A stretch of 64,000 nucleotides of DNA, taken from positions 1 through 64,000 of the forward strand of contig JAJZYZ010000008.1 of NCBI GenBank assembly GCA_021797815.1, written 5' to 3'. Each line of letters begins with the position of its first letter. The stretch's first letter is position 1. The DNA is from Bacillota bacterium (lineage in GTDB: Bacteria > Bacillota > Sulfobacillia > Sulfobacillales > JAIMBI01). The notes below the pieces were generated by a model, which saw nothing but the letters and a program-made list of their open reading frames with translations, searched no databases and had not been told where the DNA came from. The translations under genes and the position numbers were made by a program. Below are positions 30,201-39,068 of the stretch, piece after piece.

Positions 30201-30568
30201 CGGCCGGTACCCTTGCGGCTCTTTCTCTGGCCGGCGTGGCCGCGACGCCCGTCCACCGGCTGACCGAACGGCGGCCGCATCTCGTGGATCAGATTCGCGA
30301 GGGGCAGTTCGACCTGGTCGTCAACACTATCACTCGCGGCGGCCATGTCGGGAGAGTCTCGCCGTCCATCAACGTGGAGCAGGCCCAGTCGGAAGGCTTC
30401 TACATCCGGCGGCAGGCGGCGGAGAGCGGAGTCTGGTGTCTGACCTCGCTCGACACCCTGAGAGCCGCCATGGCCGGTGTGCGCTCCCGGAGTCAGTCGC
30501 CGTTCACCGTCCGTTCTCTTAATGAGTGGCGAGAGGATGATGCGCGCCGTGCGGCTTACCATCGTTGA
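27299..30568 (+). CDS. carB: Carbamoyl-phosphate synthase large subunit
   Basis: Duplicated ATP-grasp domains (GSGPIVIGQAAEFDYAGTQ; GSGPIRIGQGIEFDCCSVH). Confidence 0.98.
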   Translation: MPRRADLKRVLVIGSGPIVIGQAAEFDYAGTQACRALREEGAEVVLVNSNPATIMTDLGVADRVYVEPLTVSFLANILARERPDGILATLGGQMGLNLARELSRAGILSDLGVELLGTPLSGIERAEDRDLFRTAMLELHQPIAESRSVTSTGEALEFAQAVGYPVVVRPAYTLAGSGGGFADDAPELIRVAERALATSPIHQALIETSMKGYKEIEYEVMRDHAGTAIVVCNMENLDPVGVHTGDSIVVAPSQTLSDVEYHRLRRAALDIVEALDVQGGCNVQFAVEPESGDYRVIEVNPRVSRSSALASKATGYPIARVAAKIGLGLTLDEIMNPVTGRTTAAFEPALDYVVVKIPRWPFDKFDAADRALGTQMKATGEVMALDRTFAGALQKAIRSLDIGRDGLTGAEEADLTEDALWREVETPTDRRLFRMAALLRRGVSVEEIHRRTAVDRWFLREMETVLQAEAALDAHPETLLGDLRRLKQLGFSDRRLAELVGSSEAAVRAERERAGVRPTYKLVDTCAGEFEALTPYFYSTYETENEAEPLRGRTVVVLGSGPIRIGQGIEFDCCSVHALDALHRRGYQAVMINNNPETVSTDYNASDRLYFEPLTLEDVLNVVELEGALAVLVQFGGQTALNLAAELEAAGVPLWGTALRDMDRAEDRARFDEVLGELGIKRPEGGTALSTEEALVIAGRVGYPVLVRPSYVLGGRAMRIIDTSDELRDYMLHALAVEPGRPVLVDRYVAGIELEVDAIADGATVVIPAVLEHIERAGVHSGDSVAVLPPVAAGEPLLQQVEEMSVRLARGLKVIGHLNIQFVADAGQLYVIEANPRASRTVPFITKATGVPMVDLAVAAMVGESLAELGYRDGVIPAPQAYAVKMPVFSFAKLSRVDTALGPEMKSTGEAMGIDTTLPAALYKGFLAAGFRLPLRGRVLATIADQDKAEAVPLLVELARLGFRLSATAGTLAALSLAGVAATPVHRLTERRPHLVDQIREGQFDLVVNTITRGGHVGRVSPSINVEQAQSEGFYIRRQAAESGVWCLTSLDTLRAAMAGVRSRSQSPFTVRSLNEWREDDARRAAYHR

Positions 30569-31307
30569 GCGGCGGGCGCCGGCGCCCGAGCACGTAGAGC
30601 TGATGGTGGACGCGAAGGATCTGGCCGGGCGCCTCGTGCCGGGACAGTTCCTGCATGTGGCGGCGGGGGGGACGCTCCGGCGCCCGCTTTCGGTCTCCCG
30701 CGTCGAGGGGGCGAGGCTCGGGATGCTGTTCCGGGTCGTAGGCGCCGGCACCGCCTGGCTCGCGGAGCGTGACGTCGGTGAAACGGTTGACGTCATGGGA
30801 CCGCTGGGACAGGGCTATCCGCCGCCGCCGCCGGGACCCCTGGCGCTCGTAGGCGGGGGGGTGGGGATTCCTCCCCTGTTCTTCTATGCGCAGCGGTGGC
30901 CCGATGCGGCCCTGTCGGTTCTCCTGGGCGCACGCGACCACGATTCCCTCATCATGGTCGACGACTTTCGAGGCCTGGGGCTCCGCCCGGGCCTGTGTAC
31001 GGATGACGGGAGCCGCGGCAAGAGGGGCCGGGTGACGGGCCTCCTCCGTGACTGGTTCCTTGAGCACCCGGACGGGTCGGTAATGGCCTGCGGACCGGCG
31101 CCGATGCTGCACGAGGTGGCACGGTTGACGGCCGCGGCCGGTCGGCCGGCCTGGCTCGGGTTCGAACAGCGAATGGGGTGCGGGGTGGGGGCGTGTCTCG
31201 CATGCGTGGTGCCGGGCGCCCCGGGTGGGGATCGGGTCTGGTACCGCGTGTGCACGGACGGCCCCGTGTTTGCCCGTGAGACGCTATATGGGGAGGGTCG
31301 TCCGTGA
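30540..31307 (+). CDS. pyrK: Dihydroorotate dehydrogenase electron-transfer subunit PyrK
   Basis: FAD/NAD-binding fold; CGVGACLACVV...CTDGPVF [2Fe-2S] motif. Confidence 0.92.
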   Translation: MRAVRLTIVERRAPAPEHVELMVDAKDLAGRLVPGQFLHVAAGGTLRRPLSVSRVEGARLGMLFRVVGAGTAWLAERDVGETVDVMGPLGQGYPPPPPGPLALVGGGVGIPPLFFYAQRWPDAALSVLLGARDHDSLIMVDDFRGLGLRPGLCTDDGSRGKRGRVTGLLRDWFLEHPDGSVMACGPAPMLHEVARLTAAAGRPAWLGFEQRMGCGVGACLACVVPGAPGGDRVWYRVCTDGPVFARETLYGEGRP

Positions 31308-32260
31308 CCCCGGTGGCGGATCTCACCGCCCGGGTCGGTGAGATCGTCCTGCCAAATCCGGTGCTGGCCGCCTCCGGCACGTTTGGATTCGGCCCGGAGT
31401 ACCAGTCTTTTGTGGAGATGTCACGGCTCGGCGGCATCGCGGTCAAGGGCGTGGCGGTGGAGCCCTGGCCAGGAAACCCCCCACCGCGGGTCTGGGAGAC
31501 CCCGTCGGGACTTTTAAATTCCATCGGGCTCCAGAATCCGGGCGTCGAGGCCTTCATCCGTGACGATCTGCCGTTCTTGCGCGCGTTGGGTGTGGTCCTG
31601 GTGGTGAACGTCATTGGACACACGGTTGACGAGTATCGGCGTGTGAGTGAGCGGCTCGCACGGGAGTCCGGGATCGCGGCCCTCGAGGTCAATATTTCCT
31701 GCCCCAATATCAAAGAGGGTGGAATGCAGTTCGGACATGATCCGGAGCGCGCCTTCGAGGTAGTGCGGGCGGTGGTGGAGACGGCCGGCCGTCCGGTGTG
31801 GGTGAAGCTCTCCCCCAATACGGACCGGGTGCTGGAGGTGGGGGAGGCGGCCCGCTCGGCCGGGGCCGCGGCCTTGAGCGCCATCAACACCCTGGTGGGC
31901 ATGGCCATCGACCTCGATCTCCGCCGACCGGCGCTGGGAGGCGGGAGCGGCGGTCTTTCGGGGCCGGCCATCCGACCGGTGGGGGTGCGGGTGGTTTACG
32001 AGGTGTCGCGCCGGATTGGCCTGCCGGTCGTGGGCATGGGCGGCATCGAAACCGCCCGCGATGCTCTTGAGTACCTGATGGCGGGGGCGTCGGCCGTCAT
32101 GGTGGGGACCGCCACCTTCGGCCGCCCGGACGCCATGACGCGCGTGATTGACGAGCTGCCCGACGCCCTCCGGCAATACGGGTTCGCGTCTGTGGCGGAG
32201 GCGGTAGGAGCGGCCCATCCGCGTGGCCGGACATTGGAGGGAGCACCAGATGAGTACTGA
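31304..32260 (+). CDS. pyrD: Dihydroorotate dehydrogenase (class 1B) PyrD
   Basis: NPVLAASGTFGFG, LEVNISCPNIKEGG, VGMGGIETARDALEYLMAGASAVMVGT. Confidence 0.96.
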   Translation: MTPVADLTARVGEIVLPNPVLAASGTFGFGPEYQSFVEMSRLGGIAVKGVAVEPWPGNPPPRVWETPSGLLNSIGLQNPGVEAFIRDDLPFLRALGVVLVVNVIGHTVDEYRRVSERLARESGIAALEVNISCPNIKEGGMQFGHDPERAFEVVRAVVETAGRPVWVKLSPNTDRVLEVGEAARSAGAAALSAINTLVGMAIDLDLRRPALGGGSGGLSGPAIRPVGVRVVYEVSRRIGLPVVGMGGIETARDALEYLMAGASAVMVGTATFGRPDAMTRVIDELPDALRQYGFASVAEAVGAAHPRGRTLEGAPDEY

Positions 32261-32948
32261 CAGATTCCCGGTCGTGTGGGTGGCGCTGGATGTGCCCGAC
32301 GTACCGGCGGCCGAGGCGCTGATTGAGCGGCTCCATCCGCATCGACACTTCAAAGTTGGACTCGAGCTGTTTGCCGCCGCCGGTCCCGACCCCGTGCGCC
32401 GCTGGGTGGACCGGGGGCTTTCGGTCTTCCTCGATCTGAAGCTTCACGACATTCCCCAGACCGTGGAGCGCGCGACCGTCCGGGTGCGGGAGCTCGGAGT
32501 GAGCCTTCTCACCGTCCATGCGGCAGGCGGGCGGCGCATGCTGGAGGGAGCGGTGGCGGGAGCCGGCGGCACCTTGCAGGTGGCGGCCGTCACCGTGCTC
32601 ACGAGTCTCGACCGGGACGCCCTCGGCCAGATGGGGTTGCCCCCGGCGGCCGAGTTGGCCCGCACCCTCTACAACGTGGCCCGTGGCGCCGGGGTGAGCG
32701 CCTTCATCGCGTCGGCGTCGGAGGTGGCGGAGCTGCGGGAGGCCGATCCCCGGGTCCGTCTTGTCGTACCCGGCATTCGGCTGCCCGGCGATGCGGCCGA
32801 TGACCAGGCCCGCATCGCCGGTCCGGACGAGGCGGTGGCGCGGGGGGCGACGGATCTGGTGGTGGGGCGCTCGGTTACGCGGGCGCCAGATCCGCGTGCC
32901 CGGCTGTCAACGGTGGAGGATCTGGTGAGGAGAGTGGCCCGTGGCTGA
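32250..32948 (+). CDS. pyrF: Orotidine-5'-phosphate decarboxylase
   Basis: VALDVPD, FKVGLELF, VFLDLKLHDIPQTVERA; ATG 32250. Confidence 0.95.
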   Translation: MSTDRFPVVWVALDVPDVPAAEALIERLHPHRHFKVGLELFAAAGPDPVRRWVDRGLSVFLDLKLHDIPQTVERATVRVRELGVSLLTVHAAGGRRMLEGAVAGAGGTLQVAAVTVLTSLDRDALGQMGLPPAAELARTLYNVARGAGVSAFIASASEVAELREADPRVRLVVPGIRLPGDAADDQARIAGPDEAVARGATDLVVGRSVTRAPDPRARLSTVEDLVRRVARG

Positions 32949-33525
32949 AGAACGCTGGATTTCGGACCTCGTCGAGACGGGTGCGCTGCTGGAGGGTCAC
33001 TTTCTCCTCACGTCGGGCCGTCATGGCGATCGCTTCATGCTTCTGTCAAAGCTCTTGGAAGATCCGGCGCGGGCACGGCCCTGGATCGCTGAACTGGCGC
33101 GCTTCGCGGAAACGCTCTCTCCGGATCGAATCCTGGGGCCCGCCATGGGCGGGGTGATCCTGGCGTGGGCCGTCGCGTCCGAGATGGCGGCGGGCCCAAA
33201 GGCCGCCTTCGCCGAGAAGGTGGAGGGGCAGGGGGGCCAGAAGCGCATGGTCATCCGGCGCGGGCTTCAGCCCCGGCCAGGAGAGCGGGTTTTGGTGGTG
33301 GAGGACGCCATGACCACGGGGGGCTCCGTGATGCTGGCGGCCGATGCGGCCCGGGAGGCCGGCGCCCAGGTGGTGGGAGTCGGTGTCTTGGTGGACCGGC
33401 GTCCGGAAGACTTCCGGGTTCCCTACCCCACCTTCGGCGTACTCCGCCTGCTCACCGGAGCCTACCTGCCGTCGGAGTGTCCGCTCTGCGCAGACGGGAT
33501 CCCCCTCACGACGCCAAAAGCCTGA
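32941..33525 (+). CDS. pyrE: Orotate phosphoribosyltransferase
   Basis: GHFLLTSGRHGDRFML, VLVVEDAMTTGGSVMLAADAAREAGA; GTG start. Confidence 0.95.
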   Translation: MAEERWISDLVETGALLEGHFLLTSGRHGDRFMLLSKLLEDPARARPWIAELARFAETLSPDRILGPAMGGVILAWAVASEMAAGPKAAFAEKVEGQGGQKRMVIRRGLQPRPGERVLVVEDAMTTGGSVMLAADAAREAGAQVVGVGVLVDRRPEDFRVPYPTFGVLRLLTGAYLPSECPLCADGIPLTTPKA

Positions 33526-34279
33526 CACCGTTATGTGATCGCGGTACGTGACTCGCGCCCCGACGGCCTGACGATGCCGAGGTTGACCGGGAGACGTCGT
33601 TAACGGCGGTGATGTCGTCGGCGAGCCGATGCCCCTGAACGCCGCTCGCAGGCAGCGGACGCGCTCCCGCCGACAGAACGGCGCCTCTTGCGAAGGCGAG
33701 GCGAAGACATCAAGCCGTCGAGACCGGGCCGGGGGGGTCGACATGTTGGCCGTGCCGCCATGCGCGATGTCGACGAGGGACCGGATCGGAACAGCATGTG
33801 GGTGCCGATCTGACCATGAACGTGGCCCGGCGGGATCGCGAGTGGCTCGTGGCGGCGGCGCTGGTGGACGCCGCCGGTCACGCCCTGTCCCCTCCAAGGA
33901 GGGGAAGGCGGACCACCTCCGCGCAGGTGTTTTCGGCACCGATCGCAGTAGCCACGACCGCTGCAGCCGTGCGCGCCACGGGCGGTTCCGATGGCCGGCG
34001 ATCTGACCGAAGAGGTGCCGTCGGATGCCCGTATGGGTACCCCCGGGTGTGTGCGGCAGGAGATGTTGAGGCTTTGGCGGCTCGCGTATCGGACGACGCA
34101 CGCCGTCGAATGGATCCCCGGCGTGCGGACATTATGAGAGGCGCCGGACGTCCGGCCGCCACGGAGAAAGCCCTCATAGGAGCCCCGGGAAGCGCCTTCC
34201 GGCCTCCATCCGACGGTCTCTGATATGGTGCGCGGCCAGTTTTGCTGCGTATGCGGGCTCCGAACGCGGCCGGATGCGT

Positions 34280-34308
34280 TTGCGGGCTGGCTCTTGCGGG
34301 ACTAAAAT
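34280..34308 (+). promoter_or_regulatory. Promoter of secD (TTGCGG - 17 bp - TAAAAT)
   Basis: -35 34280-34285, -10 34303-34308, 32 bp upstream of the ATG. Confidence 0.6.
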
Positions 34309-34340
34309 TTGTAAACAGTTACGAGAATGGATGAAGGCCC

Positions 34341-35570
34341 ATGCGCCAACGTGCCCGCAAACTGTTGGTGACCATCTTAGTATTGCTGGGCTTCGCCGGC
34401 TTTTACTTTGTGCACGTGAATCCCATTACCCGCCACCTTCAGTACGGGTTGGACTTCCGAGGTGGCGTGGAAGTCCAGTACCAGGCCACGCCGCTTCCCG
34501 GCCAACAGATCACCCCGCAGGCCATGCAGCGCCTGCTGGCGCTTATTGGGGAGCGTGCCAACAAGCTCGGCGTCTCGGAGCCGGTGATTCAACAGATGGG
34601 CTCCACGCGCCTCATGGTCCAGCTTCCCGGCATCAAAAGTCAGGAACAGGCCCTGCATTACCTGGGTGAAACCGCATCGCTCGAGATCATGGACCCAACC
34701 GGTAAGCACGTTCTCCTCACTGGCGCGGACTTGAGCTCTGCCATGGCCGTTATTGATCAGCAGGCCGATCCGGCCGACCCCTACGTCATCTACCTCACCT
34801 TCAATGCCAGGGGGACCAAGGCGTTTGCGGCCGCCACTCAAAAGTACGATCAGCAGCGGCTACCCATTTACCTAAACGGGAAGTTGCTCGAAGCCCCCAG
34901 GGTCAACAACGTCATCACGAACGGTAAGGCCACCCTGACCGGCGGCTTCTCCACTCTGAAGAGGGCGCAGACCATGGCGCTGTTGCTGCAGTCCGGCGCC
35001 CTGCCGGTGAATCTGAAGGTGCTCGATGTACGCACGGTATCGCCCACGCTGGGCGCCGCCTCGGTCCGCGCCAGCAAGCTGGCCGCTGCCTTGGCCGTGT
35101 CGCTCATAGGCATATTCATGGTTGTGTGGTACCGGGTGGCCGGACTACTGGCCAACGTTGCGCTGATGGTTTACCTGCTTGCGCTGCTGGCGGCGCTCGC
35201 CGCGCTGAACGCGACCATCACGCTCCCCGGCGTGGCCGGCATGATCCTGTCGGCCGGCATGGCGGTGGACGCCAATGTCATCATTTTCTCACGTGTGCGC
35301 GAGGAGATGGCGACCGGCAAGACGCCGCGGCTCTCGGTTGAACTGGGTTTCCGCCATGCAATCCGGGCCATCATCGACTCGAACGCCACCACGTTCCTGG
35401 CGGGCTTCTTGCTCTTCGTATTGGGGTCCGGCGAGGTGAAGGGGTTTGCGATTACGCTCATGGTCGGGATCGTGATCTCGCTCTTTACGGCGGTCTTCAT
35501 CACGCGGGAATTGATCCGGCTGGCCGCCGACGCGGGATGGGCGCGCATTCGGACCATCTTCATCGGATAA
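34341..35570 (+). CDS. secD: Protein translocase accessory subunit SecD
   Basis: YGLDFRGGVEVQYQA, N-terminal TM, C-terminal TM block with FSRVREEMATGK...AIRAIIDSNATTF. Confidence 0.92.
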   Translation: MRQRARKLLVTILVLLGFAGFYFVHVNPITRHLQYGLDFRGGVEVQYQATPLPGQQITPQAMQRLLALIGERANKLGVSEPVIQQMGSTRLMVQLPGIKSQEQALHYLGETASLEIMDPTGKHVLLTGADLSSAMAVIDQQADPADPYVIYLTFNARGTKAFAAATQKYDQQRLPIYLNGKLLEAPRVNNVITNGKATLTGGFSTLKRAQTMALLLQSGALPVNLKVLDVRTVSPTLGAASVRASKLAAALAVSLIGIFMVVWYRVAGLLANVALMVYLLALLAALAALNATITLPGVAGMILSAGMAVDANVIIFSRVREEMATGKTPRLSVELGFRHAIRAIIDSNATTFLAGFLLFVLGSGEVKGFAITLMVGIVISLFTAVFITRELIRLAADAGWARIRTIFIG

Positions 35571-36106
35571 GCGCGGGCCGCCATGCCGTTCTGCCTCCGG
35601 TTCGGACGGAGCGGGGTGCGGAATTGCAAGATGGGGATCGCGCCCCGGGCCTGCGCGGCCGCGTGGGCACGTCCAGGAAATCCGACCACGGAACAAGTCT
35701 GCCCCCGTCTCCGGCTTTCACGGCTTCACGGAGACGCGTGCGGAAAGGCGCCGTGTGCTCGAGAGCGGCGGTATCGGCCCAGCCGACCCAGTGGCCAGTA
35801 AGGAAGGCGGCAGGCGTCGACGGGCCTATGCGCATCGGGACGAATCTCCAGTCACGAACGGATGCGACGGCGGCCAATCCGCGAGAGGACACGAATTGGA
35901 TGTGACCCGTACGGCCCCATCCCCGAAACCCGGCAGAGCTCCGTCCGGACGCCCGCTCGAAGCCGTGGGGGCGGTCGCCCAGGCGCACCGATGCCAGTCG
36001 CCCGATGGTGGCGCGTCTGATACGTGTTTGGCCGTGAAAGGCCGTCATGTCGCGCCGTCCCCTTGAAATGACGCCGGGCGGCCAAGCGCAATGAGGCGTT
36101 CGGCCG

Positions 36107-37678
36107 TCAGTCCGGATCGTCGAGGAGCGAGTGGATGGCGCCCAGCTCTCGCAGGCGCTCGGGAGCCGGCGTCACGTAGAGGGTGCGCTCCCGGGTATAG
36201 AGGACAGCGCCCGGCTCGGCATGGGGACGCTTTCTGACGAACTTCCGCGCCGTGTAATCCACGGCCACCTGCGAGCCGCGGCCCGCGCGGCTGAAGAAGG
36301 CGGCCAGCACGGCCGCGTCCTCGATGTCCGGGGGAAGAGGAGTGTCGCGGCCGCAGCGGAGAAGGACATGCGAGCCCGGATATTGTTTAACGTGAAACCA
36401 CAGGTCGTCCGGGCGGGCCGCGCGAAACGTCAGTTCCTGGTTCTCAACCGCCGTCCGCCCGATCCAGATCTCCACCCCCCGTCGGCTGCGAAACCGTCGG
36501 AAAGGAGCACGCCGCGCCCCGCCGCCTGCCTCCTTGGCATCCGCGGCCGCCTTCTGGAGGGTGCGCGGGTCGCTCTCGCGCTCCAGCTCCGACAGGTTCT
36601 CCTCGATTGCTGCCCGGTCACGCTCCAGGCGGGGGATGAGACGAGAGAGCGCGCTCCTCGCGGAGCGGCCCTTCTGATAACGGCGGTAGGCCCATCCCGC
36701 CAGGTCGGCCCAGGAACCGTCCACCTCATCCCAGGGCAGCGGAAAACTCTCCCCGCTGGCGGGGTCTTCGAGCCGCTCGGGGCGCGCGTCGGGTCCGAGC
36801 GGGACCCCGAAAGCCAGGATGGCATCCCCCAGCCGTCGGAAGCGTTCAGGATTCTGGTCGCTCCCGAGTCTTTCGCGGGCATCATGAAGCTGCCCGTCCA
36901 CAAGCTCCAGTCGCCGTTTGAGCCGACCGCGCACCTGACCTTTCAACTGGGCCAGGGACAGGGTCAGCATCCGCTCCCGGTACACGCTGTCGAGAGCCGT
37001 GCTCCAGTCGGACGCCTCCGTGCAGCGCGCATCCCATGGTCGGATCCATACCTCCGGGCCGCGGTCACCGGGTCCGACAATGGGGGTGAAGCGGCCCGTC
37101 TGCCATCCGGCGCACAGGGCGGGGAGGGCTTCTTCTCCCAGCCTCCGCGCCCAGGGCGGAAGATCCTCCAGACGGCCGCTCTCACACGGATCCGGCGGTG
37201 CCGGGGGCGGCTCGTAGGGAAGGCCCGGCCATACGGTCCGGCCGGGGCGTCCGGGAGCCACCCTTCGGAGCGCGTCAAAGACCGTGCGGTCTTCCCGCAC
37301 CAGCACGATGTTTGTGAGATGTCCCGCCAGCTCTACCACCAGGGTGAGGCGCTCAAGACGGCCGATGTCGTCCTCGCGTTCCAGAGACAGGCGCCACACG
37401 CGCTCCCAGGGTGGCTGCACGGCAGCCGTCACCCGGGCCCCCGCCACGGCCTCCATCATCGGCTGCCAGGGCCGCACGCCCTCCGGGCGGCGGGCCAGCC
37501 CGCACAGATGCGCCAGAGCCGGCGCGAGGGCTACGCGCACGTGCCATCGCCGATCCTGACCCTGACCGGAGAGATAAACGGTATCGTGGTCGCGTCCGAC
37601 AAAACCCAGGCTGGCACCAACCACCCGGGGTTCGAGCTCGCGCGTCACGGCACGCATGACCAGGGCATCAAACGGCAT
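36107..37678 (-). CDS. rqcH: NFACT-family protein (RqcH, ribosome quality control)
   Basis: MPFDALVMRAVTREL..., coiled coils, C-terminal FRSRRGVEIWIGRTAVENQELTFRAARPDDLWFHVKQYPGSHVLLR; start moved to 37678. Confidence 0.9.
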   Translation of the reverse strand: MPFDALVMRAVTRELEPRVVGASLGFVGRDHDTVYLSGQGQDRRWHVRVALAPALAHLCGLARRPEGVRPWQPMMEAVAGARVTAAVQPPWERVWRLSLEREDDIGRLERLTLVVELAGHLTNIVLVREDRTVFDALRRVAPGRPGRTVWPGLPYEPPPAPPDPCESGRLEDLPPWARRLGEEALPALCAGWQTGRFTPIVGPGDRGPEVWIRPWDARCTEASDWSTALDSVYRERMLTLSLAQLKGQVRGRLKRRLELVDGQLHDARERLGSDQNPERFRRLGDAILAFGVPLGPDARPERLEDPASGESFPLPWDEVDGSWADLAGWAYRRYQKGRSARSALSRLIPRLERDRAAIEENLSELERESDPRTLQKAAADAKEAGGGARRAPFRRFRSRRGVEIWIGRTAVENQELTFRAARPDDLWFHVKQYPGSHVLLRCGRDTPLPPDIEDAAVLAAFFSRAGRGSQVAVDYTARKFVRKRPHAEPGAVLYTRERTLYVTPAPERLRELGAIHSLLDDPD

Positions 37679-37799
37679 CGGCTTTCGGTGCGCCCCTTTC
37701 GGCTTCCGTCGTCGTCCGAGCGAGACCGAGGATACCACGGGGGGTTGCTGGACGCGAGCGCCGGCCTAATGGGATAATGGGCCCGTTCGGAGGATTTCC

Positions 37800-39068
37800 A
37801 TGCAACGAGTCAGCGTGGACGAGTTCAGACGTTCCGGATTAGCGATGGTGGTTCCTGTTTCAGGTGTGGAATCGATTCCTCTCGGCGATGCGTCTTCGCG
37901 CATCTCCAGCCGGGAGGTCCGAAGTCGTCTCCCCCTGCCCTGGTTTCGGCGATCCGCGGTTGACGGCTACGCCCTCCGGGCGGAGGACGCCAAGCTTCCC
38001 CTCACCGTGGTGGCCAAGGTAACGGCCGGCCGGCCCACCGATCGGGTGGTGGGTCCGGGAGAGGCCGTCGAGATCACAACAGGAGCACCCATGCCCGAAG
38101 GCGCCGACGCCGTGGCGCTGGTCGAGCGCTCGCGCCGCACCGGCGATACCGTCGTGATTGACGAGCCGGTGGGCCCGGGAGCGCACGTTTCGCCCGTGGG
38201 CGAAGATTTTGGCGTGGGGCAGCTTTTGCTCGCGACAGACGCGCCGGTGACGCCCATCGTGGTGGCGTCGCTCGCAAGCCAGGGCCAGGAAATGGTTGAG
38301 GTCTGGCGGCGGCCCCGGGTCGCGATCTTGTCAACCGGCGACGAGCTCATGCCCCTCGGATCGGAGCTCTCGCATGGCCAGGTCTACGATGTGAACGGCG
38401 CCATCCTCGAAGCCATGGTGCGGGAGGCGGGCGGCGAGCCCGTCCGGGTCCCGCCGGTGGCTGACCGCTATGAGGATGTGCGAGACCGGCTGCGTGCCCT
38501 CATCGCCGACCCTGAGTGGGATATTCTGGTCAGCTCCGGCGGCACCGGAGCTAGTATCCCGGTCTTCGAGGGCCGGGACATCCGGACACTTCATGATTTG
38601 ATACCCGGCGTCGCCGCCGAATTGGGCGAGCTTATCCATCACGGCATCCGCATGAGTCCGGGGCGGCCCACCGCGCTCGCGCGGATCGGCCAGCGGCCGT
38701 TTTTTGCCCTGCCTGGCTGGCCATATGCCGTGCTGGTTCACTTTGAGATGCTGGTGGAGCCTGCCATCCGCCGTGCGGCTCACCGGCCGCCGCGGGTTCG
38801 CCGACCCGTTGTGGGACGGCTTTCGTCCCCGATTCCGGCCATGCCGGATTTCACATGGGTCATTCAGGCACGCTTTGAGCCAGGAGAAGAAGGTGTACCC
38901 TCGGTGATTCCGCTTTTGCCCCCGCCACCGCCGTCGGCAAGCCGGGTCATGACCCAGATGTTGGAGGCCGACGGCATCCTCATAGTCGAGGCCGATGAAC
39001 CGTTGGCCACAGGCACGTCAGTGACGGTGTGGACCGACCCGCAAGACCCGGCCGGAGGTTCCTGGTGA
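37800..39068 (+). CDS. moeA: Molybdopterin molybdenumtransferase MoeA
   Basis: PWFRRSAVDGYALRAED, TTGAPMPEGADAV, ILSTGDEL, SSGGTGAS, LPGWPYAVLVHFE. Confidence 0.93.
   Translation: MQRVSVDEFRRSGLAMVVPVSGVESIPLGDASSRISSREVRSRLPLPWFRRSAVDGYALRAEDAKLPLTVVAKVTAGRPTDRVVGPGEAVEITTGAPMPEGADAVALVERSRRTGDTVVIDEPVGPGAHVSPVGEDFGVGQLLLATDAPVTPIVVASLASQGQEMVEVWRRPRVAILSTGDELMPLGSELSHGQVYDVNGAILEAMVREAGGEPVRVPPVADRYEDVRDRLRALIADPEWDILVSSGGTGASIPVFEGRDIRTLHDLIPGVAAELGELIHHGIRMSPGRPTALARIGQRPFFALPGWPYAVLVHFEMLVEPAIRRAAHRPPRVRRPVVGRLSSPIPAMPDFTWVIQARFEPGEEGVPSVIPLLPPPPPSASRVMTQMLEADGILIVEADEPLATGTSVTVWTDPQDPAGGSW

Noticed and set aside
33798-34223. 141-aa plus-strand ORF in the pyrE-secD spacer
   Set aside because: No convincing start context, no family resemblance, composition like spacer noise; left as unexplained spacer instead.
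36131-37777. 548-aa plus-strand ORF opposite rqcH
   Set aside because: The minus-strand frame encodes a convincing NFACT protein; the plus frame is noise.
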